Shown one piece after another: positions 25,148-36,654 of a DNA stretch of 64,000 bases. The DNA comes from Paramecium pentaurelia (lineage: Eukaryota; Ciliophora; Oligohymenophorea; Peniculida; Parameciidae): contig CAJJDO010000112.1 in NCBI GenBank assembly GCA_905183005.1, positions 309,636 through 373,635 of the forward strand, given 5' to 3'. The notes under the pieces were generated by a model, which worked only from the letters and a program-made list of their open reading frames with translations, ran no database searches and had not been told where the DNA came from. Within the stretch, counting starts at the first letter, position 1; each line of letters opens with the position of its first letter. The translations under genes and the position numbers were made by a program.

Positions 25148-26377
25148 GATTTCTTGGCTTTTTTATTTTTTTATTTTTATTACTAATCATAACATTATTT
25201 AATTTAAGAATCTTATCCAAATGTATTTTCTTAAATTTGGATTTGATTATATTTTGGTGTTGAAGATAATAAAACATCAGCATCACCAAACAATTATTTG
25301 ATTGTTTATTCATTTGATAATCCCTTCAAAAGTAACTAATAAAATATAAAATTTAAGTTTAATTACTTGATTAATTAGAATTTGTAAGGTAGTTTCAAAT
25401 TATGACATTTATTTAGAATAAATTAAGATATTCATGATTTCTCTTGGATTTGTAGTATATCCAATATTTTTAAGTAACATATATGTGGAATCAAATAAAT
25501 TTTATTAATTAGAATCTTCTAATGTCATTTCTGTCATTAACATATATTCATCTTATGTTTGTATAGCAGCAATTTCTCCAAAATAAATAATATAGTAATA
25601 TAATTCACCATCTATTTGAATTTTTTAGATTTCAAAGATTAAATGATCTAAATTTTTCTCTTTTAAATTTTAACAAAAAACTTCACAAAATATTTAAAGA
25701 TCAATTTATATGGGTAAAACAATAATTAAATTCTTACTCCATACTAAAAAATAATCTAAAATATCTGGAATTGAAGGAAATATATTATTTATTGTTAATT
25801 TTTCATCAATAATCTAATAATCAGGTTAGATAAAAAAGACATCATTTTAAATAATAGGTAATTTAGGTAAATTTGCCAAAAGAAATTCACATCTTATATT
25901 AAAATTACAAATTGTTGTATTATGATTAGCATTTTTAATGTATTACATTGAAAAGTTATTTCCCAAAACAAATGTATTAGTTTCAGAAGAGAACTATATT
26001 GCATTAATACCACTTCTAGATAGACCATCAACTATAAAAGAAGGTTTGACTTCTCTCATTCTTCTACCTATATATTATAATACTTTTTCTGGTATTAAAT
26101 AACTTGATTCATCTTATTCATACTTAACATCATTATCAATATATGATATAAACACTGATAAGGGATTCTTTTCTACTAATTTTGATTTTCTCATAGAAAA
26201 ATCAACAAAAAAATTCTTTTAAGTCATTCTAACCAGCATGTAATTTTATGTTTCAAAATTACCATAAAGCTCTAAAGTTGTTTTTTCATCTCTTTTCATT
26301 GTTATTTATTTTTCTTCACCCATTTATTCTTCATCTGAATCTAATGCACAACATATGAAATTCCAAAATTTTTTCAT
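25114..26377 (-). CDS. Degenerate trimethylguanosine-synthase-like (TGS1-type) protein, 410 aa
   Basis: One 31-nt intron gives 411 codons from MKKFWNFICCALD to the TGA at 25114-25116. TGS1 converts m7G caps of snRNAs and snoRNAs to m2,2,7G. About residues 100-200 keep the TGS1 fold signature: SSYLIPEKVLQYIGRRMREV, then FIVDGLSRSGINAIQF, aligning with the family's PE.IA..I and DAFCGVGGNAIQF. However, the SAM-binding Gly-rich loop is replaced, the acidic residue after strand 2 is missing (NTFVLGNNF), and the catalytic PPWGGP is only QPDYQ. The rest has helical, non-catalytic character and a basic tail (KQKNKKAKKSQF). I infer a catalytically dead paralogue, possibly RNA- or protein-binding. The fold call rests on motif spacing alone and needs a profile search. 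Confidence 0.6.
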
Positions 26378-26386
26378 ATATTAATT

Positions 26387-29300
26387 ATGTCACAATTGAA
26401 AAAATTCCAATAAACAGACTTTCAACTCATTTATGCAATTAATAATAAGACTTCATTACAAAAGAAAGGAGCTGAACAATTTATATGCAAATTAGTAATT
26501 CCTTAAAAGAAAACAACAAAAGAATTAGTAGATGAAATGGATTAAATGAAAATTCGATTGTCAAAAGCAGGTCTTTATATTCCTGAAGGATATTGGGAAG
26601 AAAAATAGGCTTTGTGTTTTATTTATAAGAAATTTAAATTTTCAATGGCAGATTTAATCAAATAACATAAGAGATAAGGATTATACATTCCAATGAATAA
26701 AATGTAAAATTATGTAAATGAATTCACAAATTGGGTTGATAAAATTCATAAATCTAAGAAAAGTGAGAATCAGAGATATTTTCATGGTAGAATTAAACCA
26801 TCAAATTTATTTGAAGATGAAGAGAGTGAATGTGTAATAACAGACTTTTTTATTTTTTCTAATGAAAATGTAGAATTATATTTACCACCTGAATCTTTGG
26901 CTGCATTAAAAAAGAATTAAAGTTAAAGATTTGTTTCTGGCAGTTCAGTAGTAGATTTATTGGGAGGAGATCCAATCAAAGTTGATATTTGGTAATTGGG
27001 TTTAAGTTTTCTTTAGATGGCTTCATTAAAAGATATTGAAGAATTAATTATATTTAGAGATTCTAATACTTAAGATTCTGCAAAAGCAATTGAAATTAAA
27101 GAAACAATCAAAAAGTTATATGGATAACATTTCTATAATTTGATAGAAAGGATGTTGGAAAGAAATCCTTCTACAAGATCTCCAATTCATGAATTAGAAG
27201 ACACAATCTAAGATTTCTTTAGTGATAATGTAATCCAACATGATGAAAATTTACTTTAACCTAATCCAGAATTATTATTAGATGAATTAAAATAAAGAGT
27301 AACTTAATAGAAATAATAAACAGTTGTTTAATATTTATCAAAATATTAATTGTAACCAGTTAGTAGAAAAATAAAAGCTACAAATTTTTGGGATGCCTTA
27401 GAAGATATGAAGATATCTGTTAGTTTTAAGGAAAAAGCAGTTTTATTATAAATGTATGATTTATAAAAGACTGATGAAATTGACTTAACATAATGGATTC
27501 AAAGATAGAAAGAAGTAGTAAAATTAGGAGAATTGACTTAGACATAAGATTAGGAATTATTTGATATGTTAAAAGATATTAATACATATTTAGAAGAAAG
27601 TAATATAAATTTGATTGAAATTCTAAAAGCAAGTGATTAAGAATAATTGGGATAATTACCTTTTGATAAATTTGATATTATTATTAGATAAGAGGGAATC
27701 AATTTAAATCCTGAGGATATACCTCTTTTAAAATTAAAGTATGATCCAAATAAAAAGAATGTAATTTATTATGAAAGCTTTTGTGATGATATTAAATAAA
27801 CAAATTAATAATAATTAGGAATAGATGAATTAAAAAAAAAGATGTATAAAGCTATAAGGGATATATATAATGTATTTATTTCATTTTTCAGACATTATGA
27901 TAGCAAATCAAAGGGTTATTTTGGATATGATGATATTTACAAATTTTTAAATGAAATTAAATATTAACCTACTCCTGAAATTCTTAAATAATTATTATTT
28001 AATCTAGATCCAGAAAATAAAAAAATGATTTCATTTGAAAATGTAAGAATGTTCTTTGAAATTAATGTGAATGAAGATTTGAAAGATATTATGACTTAAC
28101 TTGTTAATGGTTTACTTAGTGTATAAATGACATTACCATAATTAATTAGATCTAGTACCAAAAGTAGTACTATTATATCTTAAAGTTAATTTTATAATAC
28201 ATTAAAATAAACAAATGATCATCTTCGTTAAACAGATTTTTAATTTTTGTTAAACTTTTTTGGAGTTAAAGAAGAAATTGAATATCCTCGTTTTATATAA
28301 GCTATTGTATAAAAGGCTAGAGAATTGTAGGTTTAAAATTGGAAATAATTATAAGAAGCTGATGGAGGTGATAGTATTTAAGAAAGAAAAAGCAATTTTG
28401 ATGATCCAGAATTATCATTATAGAAATCCATAAATTTTAATCCTAAATCATTTGATTCTTAAAAAAAATTATTACAATTTATTTCAAAAGAATTATAAGA
28501 GAGAGATGAAACTGCTAGATAATATTTTAAATGTACATATTAAAGAATGTCTATTTAATAATTTAAAGATAAATTACGTTAATTATAAGTTCATAAAGCA
28601 GATTTTGAGGTTGAATAGGAGGAATTAATTAATAATCTTTTGGTACCTAATGATAGAACATATGTTGATATTGATTTATTAATAGAAGCTATTCTATACT
28701 ATAAAGATAAAAGAAATGATTAAATTAGATATAGTTAACATAATGCAGTAATATTTTTTGAATAACTTAATAAAATGATGAAAAAAAAGAAAATTACATA
28801 TTCTGATATTGAAGATTTAGATTCTTTAGGTGATGGATCATTAAAGAAAAAACATTTACAAGATTATTTAATTAAATAATTTTTGATTGATTAAGAAGAT
28901 GAAAACTTTAAAGATTTTTTAATTTGTATTTAATAAGATCAATAAAACATATCATTAATTAAATTGAGATAAGGTTTGAAATTAGATGAGGCTGCTAATA
29001 AATTACTTTAAGATCTTAATACTGAATTAGCATATGAATAAAGCAAACCAGAATAATTATTTAGGAAATATGATGCTAATAGAAATACAAAGTTAGAAAT
29101 GAGGGAATTTTAAGAATTTCTATAATAATTAATAGGTAATGTAGATTAGAAGATAGTAGAAACATTATTTCATAAATTTGATACTAATAATGATAATACA
29201 ATTAATTTGAATGAATTTAAATAGAAAATTATTAATAAAAATGATGAAAATCCAAAATAAAATTAATAATAATATTAATCAAAATAATAATAATAATATT

Positions 29301-32300
29301 AAGAACCATAATAATAATTTAGAAGAACTGGTGCAGTTGATTCAAAAGTATTAACACCATAGATTATGAAATCTGTATTCAGATTGAAAGATGCTTTGAA
29401 TGAAAATAATTAAACTTTATAAATATTTGATAAAAGAGGTAGAGGAGAAATATTGATTAATGCATTTTAAGATATTATCAATCAATTTGGATTTGATTAT
29501 GTAGAATTTAGAGGTTTAGCATCATATTTATAATCACCAGATGATTAAAAGTATTTATAATATGATAAATTATAAATACTTTTAGATGATTGTTTAGAGG
29601 CTGAATAATTATTATTGAGTTTAAATTAAACTATTTAAGCAGGTAAAAATGCTACAGCATAATTATTTTATAATTATGATTAAAATGGAAATGATGTTTT
29701 AGATAGATAAGAATTTAATAAATTAATCCATGATATTGATCCTTCTATTAAAAATAAATAAATAGATAATTTATTCTTATTACTTGATGCAAATGGTGAT
29801 GGTTCTATAAGTATAAGTGAATTCAAATCAAAAGTTTGTGCTAAAGAAAAACCTAAAGTATTATCTCAAGATAACAAACCATAATAAGGAGGAATGTTTA
29901 ATGAAGTTATCAAATTTATTAAGCAATCAACAACCTTATTATCAGATTTTGAGGGTATGGATGAAAATTACACTAATAAATTAGATGTTGAAAGCATACT
30001 TTCAGTATTTAAAAAGAATAATGGTCCATCTCTATAATAACTTGAAATGAAGGGAATTGCTGATTAATTAGGTTCATTATAAGGTAATTAAATTAATTAT
30101 AAGATGCTTTGTTAAAAAGCTAAGTAACATCATATAGATACACCTTAGAATAAAATTGATGCTATTTTAACTAAATTAAGAGAGCAATTATAATAAAAAT
30201 ATATCAGTGTAATTGATATTGCTTAAGAATTTGATCTTAATAAGAAAGGCAAAGTGAAACTTAAAGGTTTAAAATTAGGAATTGCTGATAAATCAATCTA
30301 AATTTTAGATAATGATTGGGATTTATTATTGACAATACTTGAGTAAGATGCATAAGATTATATTGATTATTATGCACTTAATGATCTGATTAATTTAGGA
30401 TTGACTAAATATAAAGAAAGTAAAAAAGTTATTATAATCAATACCAATTAAGAGATTGATAAGATTGTTGTTTCTTTTTCTTAATATATGGAAAAAGAAT
30501 TATGTACTTTACTTCATATGTTTAGACAAACTGATAGAGATAAAGATTATTATATTTCTAATGAGGAATTTACTGATCTTTTATAAAGAACTATTGGATA
30601 TTCAAGTACATAGGATGTTTAAAGGTAATTGTTTGAAATATTTGATATGGATAAGGATGGAAAAATAAATTTTACTGAATTTGAATATTAAGTATATAAA
30701 AGGAATGAATTAACAAAGCAATAAATAGAAGATATGAAATTAGTAATGTTAAATGGTCGTAATCCTTAATTTGAATAGTAGATTTCAGAATTATTTTATA
30801 TAATATCTTAAGGTAGTCAATCCATAGATTTCAGATAATTTATTACGTATATGAACTATTATAAGAAATACAAGATAATAGAATTAGATTAGTTTTTTAG
30901 GTATTTTGATAAGGAATATACAGAAAAATTAGATTAATTTAGATTTATATTATCATTTAAACAATAATAGAGTAGAAGTACTCCATAGTATGAATAACCT
31001 CCTTAATAATAACCTTATCCACCTGGACATTATTAATAATAATCTAATTAATATTAATAGCCAACTCCATATTAATAACCTAATTAATAACCCAATCAAT
31101 ATTAACCTAATTAATATTAATAATAGCAAAATTAATATTAGTAACCTAACCAATATTAATAGCAAAATTAATTTTAATAATCTAATCAATATCAATAATC
31201 TTATGGCAATTAAGGATATTAGTAATAACCATATAATAATCAATAATAATCAATGTAATTTAAGAATTAAAATGAAATTGCTAATCCAATGTTAGGTTCT
31301 TTTAATCCTTCCAATATATCTTAATCTATTGTCTATCCTCCTTAAAACACTAATTATAATTCATAAAATAATTAAGGTGAAATGGATGTAAAATAACAAT
31401 GGGTGTAAAATAACAATAAAATAGATTAAAGATGGTCATAAGGATAGGATCAGTAAATGTTACCTCCTAAATATGGTCCTGATAAATGGAAAGATAATAA
31501 TGATACATAACGTGATAATTAATAATCAATAATTCCTCAAGAATATGATCTAAGTTTTTATGATTAAGAGTTACATAGAAAATGTATCTAGAAAAACATA
31601 GATTTATTTGATTTATTATGTTAGTATGATGAAACAGCTTTACCAGAATTGAAAATATCCAGACCAGAGTAATTGGAATAAGCATTTTTATTTTTAGAAA
31701 TAATGGCTCCAACTCCACATATCCAATAATTCTACTATTATTATTCATAGGGATAAAATTAAATGAGTATAGTTTTACCTTATTTAAAAATGAATAATCC
31801 TGGAAAACTATTAGCTAAAGCACTCAATTTTACAATGGTTAAACACAAATAATATACAAAATAATAATTATGGAATTTAATTGGAGAATAATAACCAACT
31901 TGGTAAATGCCTTAATTAGATAAAATAAATAGAAATCTAAAGATTGGATTAAATGAAAGAGAATTAAGAGAAGCATTTTAATATTGGGATACTTAATAAT
32001 CAGGTATAATAACATATAAAATGTATGATGAAATATTAAATTTGAATTAAATAATTGTACCTACTAAAAATAATAATGGATAATAATAATAATCATAATT
32101 GATGGAATAAGGATTAAAATAAACATTAGATGAATTTTTATTACATTTATCTGAAGTAGTTCTTTCTAAAAATTGTTTTAATTTATTTGAATAATATGAT
32201 AAGAAAGGATATAATTAAATACCATATAATGATTTTTTGTAAGTAAGTAAAAAATTATTGGGAACTATTTCAGGGGAAGAAATGAAAGCTATAAAGTAAT

Positions 32301-34648
32301 TATTGTAATTAAATGGATTTATCAATTTAAGTGATTTGGCTTAATCTTTAAAAGTTGATAGAAATAAGGTTGGATAATTTAATTAGGATGATGAGAAATA
32401 ATAATTTGGATTAGCTAATAAAGATTAAAGAAAAAATACAATTAATAGTTAAAATAAAGAAAAGTTTACAAAAATGTTACCAATAATAAATGAATTTTTG
32501 AAAAAAAGAAATAAAACATATGATGATTTTGCACTTTACTTTTTCCCTCCTAATTAAGTTAGTACTATTGACAAAGGTATATTTGTTAAAAAAGCACTTG
32601 AAGCATAATTTGGATTAACAGCTGTTTAATGTGAAGATTTATATGATTATTTAGATGCTAATTCAAGTGGACATATTTCAATAAATGAATTTAGATTAGT
32701 ATTTTAATCAAAATAAGGAGATCTATAAAATAAAAATAAGGCTGAATAAATCATTATGAGTTAAGATATTGAATAAGAAATTCAAGAATTATTTAATCAA
32801 ATAGATGAAAATAAAAATTAATCTCTAGATTAAAGAGAATTACTTAAGGCATTATAATCAGTAGGACTTAATCCTGGAACTGAAGAATTAACATAATATT
32901 TTGCATAATTTGATAGAGATAAAAGTGGTACTATATCTTATCAAGAATTTTCACACATTGTAAAAGATATATTAAAAAAAGAATTATTATAAGCAGATGA
33001 TTTATTAGAAGATTTAAGAAGAGAATTTAGATAAGTTTGTAATCCAACTACAAGAATGTTATCAAAAGAATAAGTTAGTTAAGTATTTTAAAATATGGGT
33101 GTTCAAATTAAAAATGAAGAACTTGAAGACTTATTTATTGAAATAGATGAAGATAAATCAGGTTCAATAGATATTGATGAATTTATTTACTTTATTTAAA
33201 AAAATTAATCAGGAATGTCAGCAAAAGCATCTGCAGCTGTTATGAATATTAAAGGTAGTCGAAGAATATCATTACATGATTTAAAGGAAATATTTTTGAC
33301 ATTACCATAAAATTTTATAATGAGTTTTATACGAAGTTAAAATAAAAAGTTATAAAATTTACCTTCATAATAATTAAAACCTGTTTTAGATAATTGTGGA
33401 TTTTTCTATTAAGGTTTAAATTATGTAGATGCTGCCAATTTCAATATTAAATAGAGTATTCTTGATAAAGTTAATATCAAAAATAATTTTATTGCAGAAA
33501 TTAGATTGATTGAGGCAACAGGTATACCAATTCCTGATGAAAAAGATGTTCCCAGAAATTCATTTTTAAAAAGAGAAATTGGTATCATTCTTATGGATAA
33601 AGCTTTAAATAAATTTGATGGCAATGCAATCTATATACCAGCTTAATGGAATTCAGAATATGAAGATAGATGGATTTTTGATTCTGCTGCAATGGAATAA
33701 GCAATGTATTTAAGATGGGGAAATTTTGATGAGAAAATGGACAATATGACTGAATTAGTTTTTGAATTTATCACATATTCAACTAATAAAGGTCGATTAA
33801 TATAAATATCTTGTGCATATGGATCTATTCCTGTTTATTAATTAAAACCAGGTAAATAACTATTAGAATTAAAAGGAGGTGCTCCTCTTAAAGATATAAC
33901 TATTGATAAAAAGGATATAAGAACAAATAGAAATGGTTGGAGATCTGTTATTAAAGCATTATCTTCAAATATTAAATCATAATTAACAATAGAAGTAGTA
34001 AAATTGACTCCTTAAACTATTTTCAAATTATCAGCTTTACCAAATAAATGTTTATTAAATAAATGGGCTTTAGGTATGTAATCAGCTTTTAGAGAATACT
34101 TTGCTTACAGGACATAAATGAAAGGAGAAATTGAATTGAATTTGGCAAGTGATATAAGAATCAAAGCTTGGTTAAATTGTTTTGATTGTCCAGATACAAT
34201 AAGGGCAGTAGCATAATTTTGGAATGAATTTATAGAGTAAGAATAATAATTATATATTTTATAGACCTAAAGTGAATGATCATTAATTTTTATTAAAAGC
34301 TGTTTCAAAAATGGCAGATTCTTTATATTTAATGTTTAAGAATACAGAATTCAAATTTTCAGCTGGAGATCCAACAGGCAGAATTGATCATGATATGGTT
34401 TTACTTAAAAAGAGATAATAATTGATTGCTGATGCTATTTTAGATATGAAAACTAATTTAGGTATTGGTAATCAATAATAGTATAATTTATTACTAATTA
34501 TTAAATTAGAAAAAAGTAATAGACAGTAATTAGTTTGGAACCATTAAATATTGAGGAAATGATGGATTTAGAAAATGATTAAGATTTATAAGCAATAGAA
34601 AGATTTTTGAATAAGAAAAAACCAAAAAAATAACAATAATAGTAATGA
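26387..34648 (+). CDS. Giant pseudokinase-EF-hand protein, about 2,734 aa
   Basis: A single frame with many TAA/TAG Gln codons runs from 26387 to near the end. Two introns (34237-34264 and 34481-34509) bring it to exactly 2,735 codons. Residues ~1-290 are a protein-kinase fold with lost catalysis: HGRIKPSN at 133 in place of HRDLKPxN, TDFF for DFG, no VAIK Lys seen, but the VDIWQLGLSFLQM helix and ERMLERNPSTR are kept. Residues ~450-2290 contain repeated EF-hands, many with full Ca2+ ligands: DTNNDNTINLNE (~932), DQNGNDVLDRQE, DANGDGSISISE, DMDKDGKINFTE, DANSSGHISINE, DENKNQSLDQRE, DRDKSGTISYQE and DEDKSGSIDIDE. A Gln/Asn/Pro/Tyr-rich linker sits at ~1525-1640. The last ~430 residues form a globular region of unknown fold, ending in Lys/Gln. 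No signal peptide or membrane helix is seen. It is probably a Ca2+-responsive scaffold; that role is inference. Confidence 0.9.
30960..31300 (+). repeat. Gln/Asn/Pro/Tyr-rich low-complexity segment inside the giant EF-hand gene
   Basis: Here the codons TAA, TAG, TAT, AAT and CCT alternate, encoding a tract of Gln, Tyr, Asn and Pro with motifs such as YQQPNQ repeated irregularly. It separates the central EF-hands from a second EF-hand block. Composition is prion-like and probably disordered. At the DNA level it is a run of imperfect AAT/TAA repeats, which explains the artefactual Leu/Ile-rich and Asn/Ile-rich frames on both strands here. Confidence 0.8.
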
Positions 34649-34685
34649 CATTTTATGAACATCGAAGCCAATATATTTTTCATTA

Positions 34686-34931
34686 TCAATTTTTAACTTT
34701 CCATTTTTATCTATCAAGTGGGCAATAATCTTATTCTTCAGTCCATCTAACTATACAATGTAAATGAAAATGATGATTGCATGCACCTGTAACAGGAGGA
34801 CATTCATCTCCTGGTAATTTACATCTTGGACAAGGTTATTCAAATGCTAACTAACATATTGTGCATCTATCTGTATCTAGACTCCATATCCATGAAGCAA
34901 CAGCATTCCATTCTTTTATTTTGACTTTCAT
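34686..34931 (-). CDS. APC11: Anaphase-promoting complex subunit 11, RING-H2 finger
   Basis: An intronless 82-codon gene (81 aa) matches APC11 almost end to end. It opens MKVKIKEWNAVASWIW, the APC11 N-terminal strand that packs on the cullin subunit APC2. The RING-H2 zinc ligands are all present: CTIC, CPRC, CPPV, then CNHHFHLHCIVRW and DYCPLDRQKW. APC11 with APC2 recruits the E2 and transfers ubiquitin to cyclins and securin. The length equals that of yeast and animal APC11 (about 80-165 aa, short class). It is tail-to-tail with the giant EF-hand gene, with only 37 bp between them. Confidence 0.95.
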
Positions 34932-35399
34932 AATTTGAATTTTACTATAATAATTGAATTTATTTTATTCTTTAAATCAATAAATTAAAATAATCAATAT
35001 TATTATTAAATCACAGATAATTGAATTAATGAATATTATTGCTTGCTTTTGAACAATTACTTGAGTGTTTTTATGTTTATATCAAAGAGAGAATACAGAT
35101 ATAAAAAGTCTTCTAATGTAATTAATATCTCAAACTTAATAGTATATTATTAACAATCATTTAAACCCCTAGATTCAATATAATAAAAATATTATTTATT
35201 CTATTCAACCATTTGGCAATTTAAAGAATAAAAAAACATAGTATTTTATTAAATGATTTAATCATCATAATTTGATTAGAATATTCATTAGAGATTAAAG
35301 TCATTGTAATTAAGATTCTTAAGTATATGAAAAATTATTATTTATAAAATACTTATAGTATAAGTATGAGAAACACAAAAAATAAAATAAGATAATGAT

Positions 35400-35424
35400 T
35401 TATTATTATTATTATTATTATTTT
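35400..35424. repeat. ATT/TTA trinucleotide run
   Basis: A run of about eight ATT units lies just downstream of the AGC kinase stop. Simple-sequence repeat; no function implied. Confidence 0.75.
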
Positions 35425-35444
35425 AATTATAAACTGATTAATTT

Positions 35445-36629
35445 TCAAGGTTCTGTTATTGCTTCTGAATCGTAAGTAAAATAATCGTAATTGTCAAATT
35501 ATTCTTTTCTATTTACTGGACTATCTATTGGAGGTTCATCCAAAAACATCTTACGATTATAATGTGATTACTTTATTAAAATATCTTAGATCTAATTCAT
35601 CATTTAATTCTGGGATAATGGGAGGTACTAATTAACGATTTTAGGCTTAATTCCAATCTATATCTGAAAAGAATGGATGTTTTTTTATTTATTATATATT
35701 AATTCTTTATTTAGGCTGATAATATGGAATATATTTACATTATTATTTAATAATCCTGTGAGTAGACTCGAACAGGCTTCAGAAAACCAAGGTTTCATTT
35801 CTGTTTGTTTTTCAGTTCTATTTCTGAACATGAGAGTTCGATCTTGACTATAAAAAGGTGCAGCTCCGGTTAACATTTCATACATCAAAGCTCCTAAACT
35901 CCACCAATCACAGGATTCATCATGGCCAAGTTTATCATCTGAATATATTTCAGGAGCAAGATATTCTGGAGTTCCTACTATAGAAAAGGATGGTTTATCT
36001 CGATTGCTGATAATTTTAGATAATCCAAAATCAATTAATTTGATATGGCCATCATAACATAAGAGGATGTTTTCTGGTTTAAGATCTCTATATAAGATTT
36101 TAGAATCATGTAAATATTCTAAAGCTATAATAATTTCAACAGCATAAAATTAAACTTAATTCTCTTTGAATTTATAGGCTCTTCTTAAATGAAAGAATAA
36201 TTCCCCACCTGCACAAAAATCAATAACATAATAAAGCTTTTATGGGGTTTAAAATGCATAATGAAGTTTACTTATAAAAGGATGATTAATCTTTTCCAAT
36301 ATAATTCTTTCTGTTTTAGCATATTCCACTTATTTTTTAACTTGCAGATCATATTTATTCACAATTTTCATAGCATATACTTTTCCATTGGATCTCTTTC
36401 GAACCAATAACACCTTCCCAAAATTTCCCCTACCAATTGTCTTGATCAATTTGAAGTCTGTGACATTAAGTTTGTGTGGATCATTGGTAAGAACAATACT
36501 TTGTTTATAGAAAGTGATAGTTTCTGTTTAATGTTCATTAAGTGGTTTAGAATTAGTATTAGTTTGTTAAGAAACAACATCTTAATGGCTTTCTTCATTC
36601 TTCTTAAAACAATTGAGACATTATCCCAT
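35445..36629 (-). CDS. AGC-family serine/threonine protein kinase with predicted N-terminal lipid anchor
   Basis: Two introns (23 and 22 nt) give 380 codons (379 aa). The chosen start is MGQCLNCFKKNEE, a myristoylation-type Gly2 with neighbouring Cys suited to palmitoylation; an in-frame ATG lies further upstream but would hide this motif. The kinase domain (residues ~55-310) has IGRGNFGKV, VYAMKIV, ILYRDLKPENIL, LIDFGLSK and GTPEYLAPEIY, followed by the AGC C-tail with DLRYFNKMFLDEPPIDSP and a hydrophobic motif FDNYDYFTYDSEA. It resembles the PKA/PKG/S6K group; no cyclic-nucleotide domain is present. Membrane targeting by acylation is inference. Its start lies 25 bp from the divergent TPR gene. 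Confidence 0.92.
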
Positions 36630-36654
36630 ATGTATTATATAAAATACTTTTAAT
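36630..36654. promoter_or_regulatory. 25-bp divergent promoter between an AGC kinase and a TPR protein
   Basis: The ATG of the minus-strand AGC kinase (36629) and the ATG of the plus-strand TPR gene (36655) are separated by only 25 bp. All core promoter elements for both genes must therefore lie in this spacer, within 5' coding sequence, or further inside the genes. The spacer itself is A/T-rich with no recognisable motif. If the kinase instead starts at its upstream in-frame ATG, the two coding sequences would overlap. Confidence 0.6.

Noticed and set aside
30953..31295. Leu/Ile-rich minus-strand and Asn/Ile-rich plus-strand ORFs of about 100 codons
   Set aside because: They are shadow frames of the AAT/TAA-type repeats that encode the Gln/Asn/Pro/Tyr linker of the giant EF-hand protein. 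Their composition is explained by the repeat.
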